Shown: in pieces, positions 1 to 10,608 of the stretch
Layout of the letters: each line of letters begins with the position of its first letter
Position numbering within the stretch: the first letter of the stretch is position 1
Assembly (NCBI RefSeq): GCF_003852425.1
Contig: NZ_QAJN01000016.1
Location: 118,752 to 182,751 of the forward strand
Direction: 5' to 3'
DNA: 64,000 nt
Source of the DNA: Paucibacter sp. KBW04
Lineage (GTDB): Bacteria > Pseudomonadota > Gammaproteobacteria > Burkholderiales > Burkholderiaceae_C
Position numbers and translations under genes: made by a program
The notes under the pieces: model-generated
The model's database searches: none
Told to the model about the DNA's origin: nothing
The model's input: the letters and a program-made list of their open reading frames with translations, nothing else

Positions 1-2307
1 CGAGCGCTCAAGCTCGGGCTGGGCGCGGCTGCGCACCAGCAGGCTCTCGGCGCGCGGGCGCCACATGACATCAGGGTTCTGGCTGACACCCTGGGCCTGG
101 GCTTGTTCCAGCAAGGCCGCGTACTCCTTGGCCGCCGCCTTGTACTGGCCGGTATGGCTGAAGTAACGCGCCAGCATGGCGTATTGCAAGAGCGCCAGAT
201 CGCTGCCCGGGCCCAGCAGCCGGTTCATATCGACCAGCAGCTGGCGGCTGCGGGCCTCGATGTCATCGAACTCCGCCAGGCCGATCTGGTGGTTGAGGAA
301 GTTGCGCCGCATCACCAGGATCTGCATGGCATGGGCCGGCTCGCGGCTTTGCCAGAAGGGCTGGGACTCGCGCAGAATCTGCAGCGCCTCGCGCGGCCGG
401 CCTTGCTTGCTGCGCAAGACCTGCAGATTGTTGAGGTAGTCGGCCCGGTCCAGCGCGCTCACCGGCCCCAGCTTTTGCGTCAGCGCCCAGGCCTGGGCCA
501 GGGCCTGCTCGGCCTCGGGCAGTCGCTGGCTGTGCATATAGCAGGCGGCCAGCATCATCAAGGCGTCGCGATACTGGGGTGAACGCTCACCGAAGTGGCG
601 GCGCAAGGGCTCGCGCAGCGGCTCCAGCACGGCGATGGCACGGCCCTCCATGCCCATGATCTGCAGGCCATGGCCTTGCTCCAGCCGCGCCAGCAAGGTG
701 CCCGGCGCCTGTGGGCCCAGATGCTGGGTGGCCAGCTGTACCCATTCCTCGGCCAGTGGCAAGGCGTAGTCAAAGCGGTTCAGGGCGTTGTAGGTGGTGG
801 TCAGCACCTGCAGCAGGCCCAGGCGGGTGTCGGGATCGTCACGGAACTTCTCGCGCAGATCGGCACGGCTGCTGTCCAGCAGCTCGAGCACCGTGGGCCA
901 TTTGCCGCCATGGCTTTCCGGCTGGGCCGAGGCCAGCAGATCGCCCAGATAGCGCGTCACTTGCGCGGAATGGCGCGCCGCCTCTTCGGCGCGTCGCCAT
1001 TGCCAGGTGGCCGCCGCCAGGCCGGCGCTGAGACTCAAGAGCACCAGAGCTCCCGCGCCCGCCGCCAACGCATTGCGGCGCAGCCACAGACCGGTGCGAT
1101 GCTGCCAATGGTCACGCCGCACGCTCACCGGCACATGGGCCTGCCAGCGCTGCAAATCGTCGATCAAGGCGCGCACGCTGCCGTAGCGCTGCGCCGGGTC
1201 CTTGCGCATGGCCTTGGCGGCGATGGCCTCCAGATCCCCCAGGGCGCGCGTCGCATCGCTGGGCCGGCCGGGGCCGCGCGGGTCTTGCCCGGTGTCTTGC
1301 TTGATCAAATCGGCCAGGCGCCGCGGCTCATCGTGCAGCACCGCATGCTCACGCGCCACCCGGCCTTCGCGCCTATGGCCAAAAGGCAACTCGCCGCTGA
1401 GAAGCTCAAACAAGATCACGCCCAGCGAGAACACATCGGCCGCCGTGCCCACGGCCGCGCCGCTGATCTGCTCGGGTGCGGCATAGCCCAGGGTCAGGCC
1501 CCGGCCGGTCTGGCGGGTCAGGTCACTGCCCTCGGCGCCTTCGTCCAGATCCAGCAGGCCGGCGATGCCGAAGTCCAGGAGCTTGGGCGCGCCGTCCACC
1601 GTCACCAGCACATTGGAGGGCTTGAGGTCGCGGTGCACGATCAGCTGGGCATGGGCATAGTCCACCGCCTCGGCGATCTGCAGCAGCAAGCGCAAGCGCT
1701 GCGCCACCAGCGGGCAGCATCTGCGCACATGGCTGGCCAGGGACTGGCCGGACACCAGCTCCAGCACCAGAAAGGCCCGCTCCTCCGCCAGGCCTTGCAA
1801 CTCCACGCCTGCGTCCAGCAGGCGCGCAACCGCCGGGTGGTTGAGCCGGGCCAAGACCGCCCGCTCGCGCGCAAAGCGGCCGGCCAGGCGGGCGGCCGGC
1901 AGGTCGCGGCGCAAAAGCTTGATGGCGGCCTTGGCCTCGAACAAGCCGTCGGCCCGGCTGGCCAGCCAGACTTCGCCCATGCCGCCCTGGCCTAACTTGG
2001 CCTCCAGACGCCAGGCGCCCAGGCGCTGGCCATGCAGGTCTTCGGGCGGGCCGCCTTCGGCCGAGCCGCTGGACTCCAGCTCGGCGCTCGCGCTGATGCG
2101 GCGGGCCCAGGCCCGCCCGGCGGCCCGATGTTCGAGCGGCAGCAACTCGCCTTCCATGCCCGTGGCCAGGGCCTGGCGCAGCTGGGCGGCGGCCTCGGGT
2201 TCACGTTCGGCCAGGGCCTGCAGCCATTGCTCGCGCGCGGCCCCGTCCAAAGCGGCGGCCTCGTCAAACCATGCGGATAAGCGCCGCCAAGCCTCTGGAT
2301 CGATCAT
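1..2307 (-). CDS. Serine/threonine protein kinase with C-terminal repeat region (3' end outside window)
   Basis: A membrane-anchored Hanks-type kinase that would phosphorylate Ser/Thr residues of unknown target proteins. The reading frame is open from ATG at 2307 to the window edge (769 codons), so the stop lies outside. A kinase domain spans about residues 97-385: glycine loop [10 protein letters not shown] near 105-114, Lys130 in AIKLL, catalytic HRDLKPSN at 225-232, DFG at 245-247 and APEQ at 277-280. All catalytic residues are present, so it should be active. One transmembrane segment follows at about 412-434. The rest is helical and leucine/alanine-rich, with the look of tetratricopeptide-like repeats, probably exported as a sensor or docking region. 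About 80 residues before the kinase have no recognised domain. It is divergent from the sulfate-binding protein gene and has no visible operon partner inside the window. Confidence 0.93.
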   Translation of the reverse strand, partial: MIDPEAWRRLSAWFDEAAALDGAAREQWLQALAEREPEAAAQLRQALATGMEGELLPLEHRAAGRAWARRISASAELESSGSAEGGPPEDLHGQRLGAWRLEAKLGQGGMGEVWLASRADGLFEAKAAIKLLRRDLPAARLAGRFARERAVLARLNHPAVARLLDAGVELQGLAEERAFLVLELVSGQSLASHVRRCCPLVAQRLRLLLQIAEAVDYAHAQLIVHRDLKPSNVLVTVDGAPKLLDFGIAGLLDLDEGAEGSDLTRQTGRGLTLGYAAPEQISGAAVGTAADVFSLGVILFELLSGELPFGHRREGRVAREHAVLHDEPRRLADLIKQDTGQDPRGPGRPSDATRALGDLEAIAAKAMRKDPAQRYGSVRALIDDLQRWQAHVPVSVRRDHWQHRTGLWLRRNALAAGAGALVLLSLSAGLAAATWQWRRAEEAARHSAQVTRYLGDLLASAQPESHGGKWPTVLELLDSSRADLREKFRDDPDTRLGLLQVLTTTYNALNRFDYALPLAEEWVQLATQHLGPQAPGTLLARLEQGHGLQIMGMEGRAIAVLEPLREPLRRHFGERSPQYRDALMMLAACYMHSQRLPEAEQALAQAWALTQKLGPVSALDRADYLNNLQVLRSKQGRPREALQILRESQPFWQSREPAHAMQILVMRRNFLNHQIGLAEFDDIEARSRQLLVDMNRLLGPGSDLALLQYAMLARYFSHTGQYKAAAKEYAALLEQAQAQGVSQNPDVMWRPRAESLLVRSRAQPELERS

Positions 2308-2492
2308 GTTGCCTGTCCGTCGGGCCTGCTCGGGCCTGTTGCAAACCGGCCCCCAATGTAGCGCGAGCCGGCCCTGCCAAGCGCAGCAATGCGCGCAAAG
2401 CTGCAAAGCAATGCAGAAGTTCTTGGTTCACGCCGTTTGCGCATTTTTCTAGAGTCACGCTCACACCTATTTCAAGCCAGAGCGCCCACACA

Positions 2493-3509
2493 ATGAATCC
2501 CTTCCGCCGCAGCCTCTCCGTTTTTGCCGCCGCCCTGGCGCTCAGCGCCAGCACCGGCCTGGCGCATGCCCAAATCAGCCTGCTCAATGTGTCCTACGAC
2601 CCGACACGCGAGCTCTACCAAGATTTCAACGCCGCCTTCGCCAAGAGCTGGAAGGCCAAGACCGGCGAGACCGTGACCATCAAGCAGTCGCACGGCGGCT
2701 CGGGCAAGCAGGCCCGCTCGGTGATCGACGGTCTGCAGGCGGACGTCGTCACCCTGGCCCTGGCATACGACATCGACGCCTTGCACGACCAGGGCAAGCT
2801 GCTGCCGGCGGACTGGCAAAAGCGCCTGCCCCATAACGCCAGCCCCTACACCTCGACCATCGTCTTCCTGGTGCGCAAGGGCAACCCCAAGAACATCCGC
2901 AACTGGCCCGATCTGGCCCGCCCCGGTGTGGACGTGATCACGCCCAACCCCAAGACCTCGGGCGGCGCCCGCTGGAACTATCTGGCCGCCTGGGGCTTCG
3001 CCCTCAAACAGCCCGGTGGCAATGCCGAGTCGGCCAAGGCCTTCGTCAAGACCATTTACTCCAACACCAAGGTGCTGGACTCCGGCGCCCGCGGCTCCAC
3101 CACGACCTTTGTGGAGCGCGGCATCGGCGATGTGCTGATCGCCTGGGAGAACGAGGCCTATCTGGCCGTCAAGGAGCTGGGCCCCAACAAGTTCGAGATC
3201 GTCACCCCCAGCATCTCGGTGCTGGCCGAGCCGCCGGTGGCCGTGGTGGACAAGACCGTGGACAAGCGCGGCAGCCGCAAGCAGGCGCAAGCCTATCTGG
3301 ACTACCTCTACTCGCCCGAGGGCCAGGAGATTGCCGCCAAGCATTACTACCGCCCGCGTGACGCCCGCGTCGCGGCCAAGTACGCCAAACAATTCGCCCC
3401 GGTCAAACTCTTCACCATCGACGAGCTCTTCGGCGGCTGGCGCACGGCGCAAAAGCAGCACTTTGACGACGGCGGCCTGTTCGACCAGATCTACACGCCG
3501 GGGCGCTGA
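2493..3509 (+). CDS. sbp: Sulfate ABC transporter periplasmic substrate-binding protein
   Basis: Binds sulfate (possibly thiosulfate) in the periplasm and delivers it to a CysTWA-type permease. The 338-residue product starts at ATG 2493, which gives a clean Sec signal peptide (residues 1-26, ending GLAHA). The same frame is open further upstream, but that extension lacks signal-peptide character. Family features follow: [26 protein letters not shown] and [16 protein letters not shown], all typical of the Sbp/CysP family; length matches. No cysT, cysW or cysA gene is adjacent: the next gene is a convergent c-di-GMP protein whose stop lies 4 bases away. The binding protein is therefore an orphan here and must use a permease encoded elsewhere. 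Choice between sulfate (Sbp) and thiosulfate (CysP) is uncertain. Confidence 0.93.
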   Translation: MNPFRRSLSVFAAALALSASTGLAHAQISLLNVSYDPTRELYQDFNAAFAKSWKAKTGETVTIKQSHGGSGKQARSVIDGLQADVVTLALAYDIDALHDQGKLLPADWQKRLPHNASPYTSTIVFLVRKGNPKNIRNWPDLARPGVDVITPNPKTSGGARWNYLAAWGFALKQPGGNAESAKAFVKTIYSNTKVLDSGARGSTTTFVERGIGDVLIAWENEAYLAVKELGPNKFEIVTPSISVLAEPPVAVVDKTVDKRGSRKQAQAYLDYLYSPEGQEIAAKHYYRPRDARVAAKYAKQFAPVKLFTIDELFGGWRTAQKQHFDDGGLFDQIYTPGR

Positions 3510-3513
3510 AGAA

Positions 3514-5739
3514 TCAAGGCCTGCCCTCGTAGATCGAGGGTGAGAACTCGGCCCCGTCCGCCGGCCCCTGGCCGCGGGCCCAGTCCGACAGGTCCTGGGC
3601 GGGCATGGGCTTGGCGAAGAGGTAACCCTGCAACTCATTGCAGCTGAGCTCCACCAGGATGTCGCGTTGCGCGACGGTCTCCACGCCCTCGGCCACCACG
3701 CTGAGGCCCAGGGCGTGGGCCAGTTTGATGACGCCGTCCACCACCGCGCGAGCATCCAGGCTCAGTTCCAGATCCTGGATGAAGCTGCGGTCGATCTTGA
3801 GTTGGCGCGCCGGCAGCTGGCGCAGATAGCTCAGGCTGGAGTAGCCGGTGCCAAAGTCGTCGATGGACAGGAACACGCCCAGACGGCTCAGCCCTTCAAA
3901 CGCGCGCTGGGTGGTCTTGATGTCCTCCATCGCGACTGACTCGGTGATCTCGCAGAGCAGGCGCGCCGCCGCGATGCCATGCCGCTGCAAGGCCTGATCG
4001 ATGCGATCCACCAGATCGGGCTGGCGCAGCTGATGCACCGAGAGATTGATGGACAAGCGCATGTGCAGGCCTTGTGACTCCCAGGCCTGCAGCTGGCGGC
4101 AAGACTCGTCGATCACCCAATTGCCCAACTCATTGATCAGGCCGAAGCGCTCGGCGATAGGGATGAACACATCCGGCGGCACCATGCCGCGCTCCGGGTG
4201 ATGCCAGCGCAGCAAGGCCTCGGCGCCGCGGATCTGGCCGCGCGCGGCATCGAATTTGGGCTGGTAGTACAGCGCCAGCTGCTCGCCCTTGCCGCCCGAA
4301 ATCGCTTGACGCAGGGCCAGCTGCAGACTCAGCTGCTCCTGGGCATTGGCATCCATATGCGACTCAAACACCGCATAGGTATTGCCACCGGCGCGCTTGG
4401 CCGAGTACATGGCGGCATCGGCCTGGATCATCAGCTTGTCGGCCTCACCATGCTCGGGAAAGACCGCAATGCCTATCGAGGCAGAAATTTGCAGCGGGTG
4501 GCCCAAGGCCGAGATCGGCTCGGCCAAGGCCTTCAGCAAACGCAGGGCCAAGGCCGCGCAGTCGGCCATGCTGGGCACGTCTTCCATCAACAGCACGAAC
4601 TCGTCGCCGCCGATGCGGGCCACCGTGTCGCGCTCGCGCGCCGTCGCCGCCAGGCGCTGCGCCACCTGGCGCAAGACCTCGTCACCCGCCGCATGGCCAA
4701 AGGAGTCATTCACCGGCTTGAAGCCGTCCAGATCGATGCATAGCACCGCCACCCGATCCATGCGCGTGGGTGAGCCGACCCGCGGCTCCTCGCGCTCGCA
4801 ACGGCTCAAAGCATGTTGCAGGCGGTCTTCAAACAGCAGGCGGTTGGGCAGATCGGTCAGAGGGTCCAGAAACGCACGCCGCCGCAGCTCGGCATTGGCC
4901 GATTGCAACTGGCTGTTGGCATCCTGCAAGGAGGCGGCCAGGCGCACCGCCTTGCTCTGCGCCCGCGCGTCCAGGGTGGAGGTGAACAGGGTCAGGCCCA
5001 GCAGGAGCAGGGTTGCAACCATCACCAAACCGCTGAGCTCGTCCCCGCGCAATTCATTGACGCTGAGGCAGACCGTGCCCTCGGGGAACTGGGCGGCCGC
5101 CATGCCCGAGTAATGCATGCCGCTGATGGCCAGGCCCATCACCACCGCGGCCAAGACCTGGTAGAGCCCGCTGCGCCGGCTGCTGACCTGGCGCAGCCAG
5201 AAAAAGATCAGCAAGGCCACGGCCGAGGCGCCGACGGCAATCAAGGCCGAGGCCGCGACCCAGGCCCAGTCCCAGACGATGCCGGGGGATAAGTCCAGGG
5301 CGGCCATGCCGATGTAGTGCATGGCGCAAATGCCCAAGCCCATGCTCAAAGCTCCGGCGGCCAAGCGGCCCAGGCTGAGCCGGCCACGGCTGGCCAGGCC
5401 CAAGGCCACGGCCGAGACCAGCACGGCGGCCAGCCAGGACAGCAGGGTCTGCATCCCCCGGTAGCCCAGCTCAATCGGCAGGGTGTAGGCAAACATGCCG
5501 ACGAAATGCATGGACCAGATGCCCGTGCCCATGGCCACCGATCCCCCCATCCACCAGGTACGGGCGGCGGTGGCATCGACCGAGCGCACGCGCTTGGCCA
5601 GGTCCAGGGTCACGTAGGAAGCCAGGCTGGCGATCAGCAAGGAGGCAGCCACCAGTTCGGGTGAATAGCGCGCCGTAAAGAAAACCATGGAATTACCGGG
5701 GAGGCTGCAGCTTAGAAGGGCCGCGAAATTGACATGCAC
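3514..5739 (-). CDS. MHYT-GGDEF-EAL membrane protein (c-di-GMP turnover)
   Basis: Predicted inner-membrane sensor controlling cyclic di-GMP. The N-terminal MHYT domain has seven hydrophobic segments with the repeated MHFVGM, MHYIGM and MHYSGM motifs, proposed in the family to bind a metal and sense a diatomic gas. A GGDEF domain follows with intact ARIGGDEF near residue 376, then an EAL domain with AEALLRW near 508, EITES and DDFGTGYSSL. Both catalytic signatures are intact, so either diguanylate cyclase or phosphodiesterase activity is possible. The length is 741 residues from ATG 5739; an ATG at 5688 (MVFFTARYSPEL) fits the usual MHYT start better, but neither has a convincing ribosome-binding site. 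The gene is monocistronic and convergent with the sulfate-binding gene. Confidence 0.9.
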   Translation of the reverse strand: MHVNFAALLSCSLPGNSMVFFTARYSPELVAASLLIASLASYVTLDLAKRVRSVDATAARTWWMGGSVAMGTGIWSMHFVGMFAYTLPIELGYRGMQTLLSWLAAVLVSAVALGLASRGRLSLGRLAAGALSMGLGICAMHYIGMAALDLSPGIVWDWAWVAASALIAVGASAVALLIFFWLRQVSSRRSGLYQVLAAVVMGLAISGMHYSGMAAAQFPEGTVCLSVNELRGDELSGLVMVATLLLLGLTLFTSTLDARAQSKAVRLAASLQDANSQLQSANAELRRRAFLDPLTDLPNRLLFEDRLQHALSRCEREEPRVGSPTRMDRVAVLCIDLDGFKPVNDSFGHAAGDEVLRQVAQRLAATARERDTVARIGGDEFVLLMEDVPSMADCAALALRLLKALAEPISALGHPLQISASIGIAVFPEHGEADKLMIQADAAMYSAKRAGGNTYAVFESHMDANAQEQLSLQLALRQAISGGKGEQLALYYQPKFDAARGQIRGAEALLRWHHPERGMVPPDVFIPIAERFGLINELGNWVIDESCRQLQAWESQGLHMRLSINLSVHQLRQPDLVDRIDQALQRHGIAAARLLCEITESVAMEDIKTTQRAFEGLSRLGVFLSIDDFGTGYSSLSYLRQLPARQLKIDRSFIQDLELSLDARAVVDGVIKLAHALGLSVVAEGVETVAQRDILVELSCNELQGYLFAKPMPAQDLSDWARGQGPADGAEFSPSIYEGRP

Positions 5740-5877
5740 CGCCCCGCTTCACAGATGAAGTCGCGGGCGGCTTGCGGCCCCGTATTGTGACCATCGCGCC
5801 CCACTTCTGCACGCCCAAGGTCAATGCGGGCCAGGGATTAGCCCGGCACGCATCAAGCCTCTTCCTTCAAGCAAACC

Positions 5878-8856
5878 TCAGCCGCACTGCCCCACATAGC
5901 CGCAGGCGGTGCAGAAGTCGCAGCCGTCTTTGTGAATCATGGTGGCATTGCCGCATTCCGGGCAGGGCTTGCCCGCCATGGCTTGCACCGTGGCGCCGGG
6001 CGCCGTCTTGGCCACCACCGGCGCTTGCAACAAGCCCATCTCGACCAGGGGCAGTCCCTGCTCGTCCAGCACACCTAACATCGCATAGCGATGGATGATG
6101 AGGCGGGCCACATAGGCCACGGTGGAGGGCCAGATCTGCTGACGACGCTCACCGCTCAGCGTTGGCACCGGCGCCATGAAGTGGCCCAGGGGCTCGCCCA
6201 CATTGAGCAGCTTGCGCAGCTTCATGCCAATCCAGGCCGGGTCCATCACCCGCATGTCCAGGCTTAGCAAACGGGCCATGCCGTCCAGGGCCTTGGGGTA
6301 ATTGCCCGAGAAGCCCATGGCGCAAGGGCGGGTGACAACACCGCCGTCCGGCGTGGGCAGGCTGACTTCCTTGAGGGTCAGGGTGAATTGCTCGTTGGTG
6401 GCGGGGTTGTCCACATCGACCGCCCAGGCCAGCGTGCCCATGGTGCTGGTGCGGGGTTCTTCGCGGCTGAACATGGCGTCCAACACCGGCGTGGGGCCGC
6501 CGTCTTGCAAGGCGCCGAGCTGCTCGCAGCGCCAGCGGATCACGGCCGCGGTGGCCGCCACCACGCCGGGGAACAAGCGGGTCTCGCCGCCCGGAGGCAT
6601 GGGCATCTCGAAAGCGCGCTCCTCGGCCACGGTGGCCAGGGCGTCAAGCTTCAAGCGCAGCCAGGCGGCGTCATTGGTACGCAAATCCATGGACAAGGTC
6701 TTGGCCACGGCGGCCAGACCGCGCGGCTGCTCGGCACCGTTGACCCAAACCTCGAAGGGCAGGTTCTTGCCGAACAGGCCGGCATCCGGGCCCACGGCCG
6801 GCAGCTCGCCCACGAAGAGGGCGAAGTCGCCATGCGGGTGGCGGATCATGTAACTCCAGGCCGGGTTGCCGCCGGGCAGCTCTGGCCGGCTGGGCCAGCG
6901 CAAGGAGGCCAGCACCGCATTGGGCAGGCGCGTCACCAGCATGCGCTGATTGCTGCCGTCACTGGGCACGGGCTGCAGCGGCTCGGGCGCTTTCACCGGC
7001 GCGGGTGTGTCCACGCTCAGCACCGAGCCCAGCACGCTATTGGGCCGGTAGGTGGCCAAGCCCTTCAGACCCGCCTTCCAGGCCTGGTTATAGAGGTCTT
7101 GGAAGTCGGCGTAAGGGTAGTCGGCCGGCACATTGACGGTCTTGGAGATGGAGGTATCCACAAAAGGCGCGACCGCCGCCACCATCAAGGCGTGGTCGGA
7201 GGCGCTCAGCTCCAGCGCGGTGACAAAGGCCTGGCTCAGGGGCGCGTCCTTGCCGAACATATGACGGTAGAGGCGCCAAGCATGGTCCTCGACGGCATAC
7301 TCCTTGTAGCTGCCATCGGGCATGCGCTTTTTGCGGGTATAGCTCCAGCTGAAGGCGGGCTCGATGCCGTTGGAGGCGTTGTCGGCAAAGGCCAGGCTGA
7401 TGGTGCCGGTGGGCGCGATGGACAAGAGATGCGAGTTGCGCAGGCCTTGGCCACGGATCTTGTCCTTCAGGCCCTGCGGCAGGCGCGAGGCGAAGTTGCC
7501 GCCGGAAAGATACAGATCGGCATTGAAGAGCGGGAAGGCACCGCGCTCCAGGGCCAGATCGCTGGAGGCGTCGTAAGCGGCATTGCGCATCACCTCGCTG
7601 ATGTGGCGGGCGCAATCGCGGGCGGCCTCGCTGTCGTAGCGCAGACCCAGCATCACCAGGGCGTCCCCCAGGCCGGTGAAGCCAAGACCCACGCGGCGCT
7701 TGTTGCGCGCTTCTTGCTGCTGGGCAGGCAAGGGCCAGGGTGTCACATCCAGCACGTTGTCCAGCATGCGGGTGGCCGTGCAGCAGACCTCGGCAAAGCC
7801 CTCGTCATCAAAGCTGGCGGCAGCACTGAAAGGCTCGCGCACAAAGTTCGTCAAATTGACCGAGCCCAGGCAGCAGCAGCCATAGGGCGGCAAGGGCTGC
7901 TCGGCGCAGGGGTTGGTGGCGGCGATGGACTCGCAGTAATGCAGATTGTTGTCGGCATTGATGCGATCCAAAAAGAGCACGCCGGGTTCGGCATGGTCGT
8001 AGGTGGAGCGCATCACCTGGTCCCAGAGCTCGCGAGCCTTCAGCTTGCGATAGACCCACTGGCCATCGGCGCGCTGGTATGCACCGGCCTCGCGCTGCTT
8101 GGGGCCGGGCTCGGCCTTGTGGAAAAGCTCAATCTCACCGTCGGCTGCGACGGCCTCCATGAACACATCGGTCACGCCCACCGAGATATTGAAGTTCTTC
8201 AAATCCCCCTTGTCCTTGGCGTGGATGAACTCTTCCACATCGGGGTGGTCACAGCGCAGCACGCCCATCTGAGCACCGCGTCGGCTGCCGGCGCTTTCCA
8301 CCGTCTCGCAGCTGCGGTCAAACACCCGCATATAGCTGACCGGGCCGGAGGCATTGCTCTGCGTCGAACCCACCCAGGCGCCGCGCGGGCGGATGCGGGA
8401 GAAGTCATAGCCCACGCCACCGCCGCGCCGCATGGTTTCGGCCGCCTCGGTCAAAGCGGTGTAGATGCCGGGGTGGCCATCGTCCTCGCTGGCGATGGAG
8501 TCGCCCACCGGCTGCACAAAGCAGTTGATCAAGGTGGCGCTGAGCTCGGTGCCCGCCGCCGAGTTGATGCGCCCGGCCGGCACAAAGCCGCGCCGCTGGG
8601 CGTCGAGAAATTTGTGCTCCCAGTCCGCCCGCGCCTCTGGCGCCTCGGCCTGGGCCAGGGCCCGTGCCACCCGCTGGCGCAACTCGTCCAGCGTCTGCTC
8701 ATCGCCCTTGGCGTACTTCTCCAACAAGACCTCGGCGCTGATGTCCTGCGGTGGCAAGGCGGCCGGCGAGGCAATCGGCGTAGACGGCAAGCGAGGCTTT
8801 TCCGCGTCCGAATCTAGGGCGTCAAAGCTGGTCTGGGTGGGGATGGGAGGAGTCAT
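5878..8856 (-). CDS. nrdJ: Adenosylcobalamin-dependent (class II) ribonucleoside-diphosphate reductase
   Basis: Reduces ribonucleotides to deoxyribonucleotides using adenosylcobalamin as radical source, so it works with or without oxygen. The 992-residue protein shows class II hallmarks: [11 protein letters not shown] and the [12 protein letters not shown] region in the N-terminal half, the [14 protein letters not shown] active-site loop, and a C-terminal CPECGN...CDFCTACGY cysteine cluster that recycles the active-site disulfide. A long region after the barrel resembles the TSCPD-type extension. ATG 8856 (MTPPIPTQ) is chosen; an in-frame ATG at 8913 would add 19 residues. A class II enzyme normally does not need nrdB or an activase, and none is nearby. 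I see no cobalamin riboswitch or NrdR-type box upstream. Confidence 0.95.
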   Translation of the reverse strand: MTPPIPTQTSFDALDSDAEKPRLPSTPIASPAALPPQDISAEVLLEKYAKGDEQTLDELRQRVARALAQAEAPEARADWEHKFLDAQRRGFVPAGRINSAAGTELSATLINCFVQPVGDSIASEDDGHPGIYTALTEAAETMRRGGGVGYDFSRIRPRGAWVGSTQSNASGPVSYMRVFDRSCETVESAGSRRGAQMGVLRCDHPDVEEFIHAKDKGDLKNFNISVGVTDVFMEAVAADGEIELFHKAEPGPKQREAGAYQRADGQWVYRKLKARELWDQVMRSTYDHAEPGVLFLDRINADNNLHYCESIAATNPCAEQPLPPYGCCCLGSVNLTNFVREPFSAAASFDDEGFAEVCCTATRMLDNVLDVTPWPLPAQQQEARNKRRVGLGFTGLGDALVMLGLRYDSEAARDCARHISEVMRNAAYDASSDLALERGAFPLFNADLYLSGGNFASRLPQGLKDKIRGQGLRNSHLLSIAPTGTISLAFADNASNGIEPAFSWSYTRKKRMPDGSYKEYAVEDHAWRLYRHMFGKDAPLSQAFVTALELSASDHALMVAAVAPFVDTSISKTVNVPADYPYADFQDLYNQAWKAGLKGLATYRPNSVLGSVLSVDTPAPVKAPEPLQPVPSDGSNQRMLVTRLPNAVLASLRWPSRPELPGGNPAWSYMIRHPHGDFALFVGELPAVGPDAGLFGKNLPFEVWVNGAEQPRGLAAVAKTLSMDLRTNDAAWLRLKLDALATVAEERAFEMPMPPGGETRLFPGVVAATAAVIRWRCEQLGALQDGGPTPVLDAMFSREEPRTSTMGTLAWAVDVDNPATNEQFTLTLKEVSLPTPDGGVVTRPCAMGFSGNYPKALDGMARLLSLDMRVMDPAWIGMKLRKLLNVGEPLGHFMAPVPTLSGERRQQIWPSTVAYVARLIIHRYAMLGVLDEQGLPLVEMGLLQAPVVAKTAPGATVQAMAGKPCPECGNATMIHKDGCDFCTACGYVGQCG

Positions 8857-8986
8857 GCGGGTCTTTCGGAATGCGGGGGACTGAATCGATGCTGGGCCTG
8901 ATGCGAGCGCCATGATGAGCCCATCTTAGCCATCCGAAATTGACGCGGGTCAGGGCTTGCGCGCTTGAAATTTTCGCGAGCTGGCC

Positions 8987-8992
8987 TGTCAA
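8987..8992 (-). promoter_or_regulatory. Possible -35 element for nrdJ
   Basis: TTGACA on the minus strand, about 130 bases upstream of the nrdJ start. The matching -10 region is poor, so this is only a weak promoter suggestion. The surrounding 240 bases between nrdJ and the divergent hydrolase hold no gene and no recognisable riboswitch. Confidence 0.2.
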
Positions 8993-9099
8993 AGTCGCCT
9001 CCGTGAGTGCCCACTCACCGGGAAAAAACGTGCTGCCGGGCCACACAGGCTGGGATAACGATAGAGGCTGGGCGCTGCAACTTGAAGCAAAGTCGGGCC

Positions 9100-9990
9100 A
9101 TGAGCGAAAAAACAATTTCCCTGGACGGGATTGAGGTCTTGATCGAGGACTCGGCCTGCGGCCCGCAGGCGGAAACCCTGGTGATGATTCACGGCTGGCC
9201 CGACACCTACCGCATCTGGGACGCGCAAGTCGAATTCTTCCGCCCCCATTTCCGCTGCGTGCGCTTCACCCTGCCGGGTTTTGACATCCGCCAGCCTCGC
9301 CAAGGCTATTCCCTGGCGCAGCTGAGCGAGCACATCCGCCGCGTGATCGAGCAGGTTTCGCCCCAACAAGGAAACGCCGGGCCGCCCCAAGGTTCCTTGC
9401 CCCCCTCGGGGGGCGGGCTGGGCTCGCCCAGCCTTGGGGGCGCTCATCAACCGGTGACGCTGATGCTGCACGACTGGGGCTGTGTGTTTGGTTTTCAAGC
9501 CCTGCTGCGCCATCCGCAGCTGGTGCGCCGCGTGGTCGCCATCGATGTGGGCGATGCCAGCTCGCCGGAGTTCCTGCGCAGCCTGAGCGGCAAGACCAAG
9601 CTGATGATTGCCAGCTACCAGCTCAGCCTGGTCGCCGCCTGGCGACTCGGAGGCGGGCTTGGGGACCGGCTCACCCGGGCCATGGCCCGCGCCCTCAAAT
9701 GCCCGGCCGATCCTCAGCACATCGGCGCAGCCATGAACTATCCCTACGATATGCAGTGGACCGGCAGCTTTGGCGGCCTCAAGGGCCAGATGCTGCCGCT
9801 CAAACTACCCTGCCCGCTCTTTTTTGCCTACGGCCGCAAAAAGCCTTTTATGTTCCACAGCCAGGCCTGGGTCGAGGGCCTGCAAGCTCAAGCCCAGCAC
9901 CAGGTGCAGGGTTTTGACTGCGGCCACTGGGTGATGCGGGAGCAGGCCCAGGCCTTCAACCAGGCCGCGCTGCGCTGGCTGCAGGCCTGA
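9100..9990 (+). CDS. Alpha/beta hydrolase of the epoxide hydrolase / haloalkane dehalogenase type, with in-frame palindromic insert
   Basis: Likely soluble hydrolase of 296 residues. It has the oxyanion-loop motif MIHGWPDTYRIWD and the nucleophile motif LHDWG (Asp125), which marks the Asp-nucleophile branch shared by epoxide hydrolases and haloalkane dehalogenases, plus a catalytic GHW histidine near the C-terminus. Between the first strands and the nucleophile elbow, residues about 88-117 are a Gly/Pro/Ser-rich stretch (GPPQGSLPPSGGG and so on) unlike the family. It is encoded by a strongly palindromic GC-rich element (9381-9444) inserted without breaking the frame. ATG 9100 was chosen because MSEKTISLDGIEV starts the fold; an upstream in-frame ATG at 9007 adds non-family sequence. 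Substrate unknown. Confidence 0.88.
   Translation: MSEKTISLDGIEVLIEDSACGPQAETLVMIHGWPDTYRIWDAQVEFFRPHFRCVRFTLPGFDIRQPRQGYSLAQLSEHIRRVIEQVSPQQGNAGPPQGSLPPSGGGLGSPSLGGAHQPVTLMLHDWGCVFGFQALLRHPQLVRRVVAIDVGDASSPEFLRSLSGKTKLMIASYQLSLVAAWRLGGGLGDRLTRAMARALKCPADPQHIGAAMNYPYDMQWTGSFGGLKGQMLPLKLPCPLFFAYGRKKPFMFHSQAWVEGLQAQAQHQVQGFDCGHWVMREQAQAFNQAALRWLQA
9381..9444. repeat. GC-rich palindromic repeat element inside a coding sequence
   Basis: Outer arms GCCCCAAGG and CCTTGGGGGC enclose two perfect hairpins: GCCCCCC-TC-GGGGGGC (9399-9414) and GGCTGGGC-TC-GCCCAGCC (9416-9433). This nested cruciform resembles, from memory, the dispersed palindromic repeats of Comamonadaceae-type genomes, which normally sit between genes. 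Here it lies within the hydrolase reading frame and is translated. I see no second copy in this window. Confidence 0.75.
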
Positions 9991-10096
9991 TCGTCGCTGG
10001 CAGCACACAGCCTTTGGAGGGATAGGCTCGGTCCGCCGCCCTAACTGTGCCTACACTCAGAGCCCTTCAAGGCGCCCAAGCACCCCAACGCTGCAC

Positions 10097-10537
10097 ATGA
10101 ATTCGCAAGCCGATCTGCCCAATCTGGCCATGGCCCTGGAATACGCCGACCTGGCCGCTGCCCTCTATCTGGCCGGTGGCAGTGACCATGCGGCCCGCCT
10201 CTTGGCGGCAGCCGCCGAGGAAGTGCTGGGCGATTTGGCCAAGCTGCTGGGGCCCCACGCACATTCCGACGAGGTGCAAACCCTGTTGGCCCGCGTCGCC
10301 CTGCGCTACAAGGCGCCGCAGATGGACACCCGCATGGCCGCCGGCGTCCGCCCCTCCCAGCTAGGCCTGTTGGGGGACGACTACAGCGACTTCGCCGAGC
10401 AACGCCGCAACGAAGTGCGCAGCGCCACGGCCAGCTATCTGCGTGCCGCTTGGTACACGCTGGAAGCCATGGGCCTGGAAGCGGTGATCCCGCAACGCCT
10501 GCAAAAAGCCGTGGACCACAGCACGATTTACCTCTGA
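10097..10537 (+). CDS. Conserved hypothetical protein
   Basis: A 146-residue, mostly helical, soluble protein without signal peptide or membrane segment. I recognise no named domain. The first half is alanine/leucine-rich (ALEYADLAAALYLAGGSDHAARLLAAAAEEVL), suggesting a helical hairpin that could bind another protein; the rest contains a conserved-looking SATASYLRAAWYTLEAMGLEA segment. It stands alone between the hydrolase gene and the PilZ gene, 71 bases before the latter's proposed start, so the two might be co-transcribed. Codon use matches its neighbours, so the frame is probably a real gene. No function can be assigned. Confidence 0.75.
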   Translation: MNSQADLPNLAMALEYADLAAALYLAGGSDHAARLLAAAAEEVLGDLAKLLGPHAHSDEVQTLLARVALRYKAPQMDTRMAAGVRPSQLGLLGDDYSDFAEQRRNEVRSATASYLRAAWYTLEAMGLEAVIPQRLQKAVDHSTIYL

Positions 10538-10608
10538 TTTAAGCGGTAATTTGAGTCGCTGCTCGCACAAGCATCTGCTAGCATCTAGCGAAGCTTCAGG
10601 AGCTCGCC

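Noticed and set aside
595..1995. Long open frame (466 codons) on the plus strand
   Set aside because: It lies antisense to the serine/threonine kinase, whose motifs are complete on the minus strand. The plus-strand product is low-complexity Ala/Gln/Arg-rich shadow sequence.
6388..8817. 809-codon open frame on the plus strand
   Set aside because: Antisense to nrdJ. It is long only because of high GC content; no family features are visible.
8857..9099. Cobalamin riboswitch upstream of nrdJ
   Set aside because: I looked for a B12-box-like core and stem structure on the minus strand and found neither.
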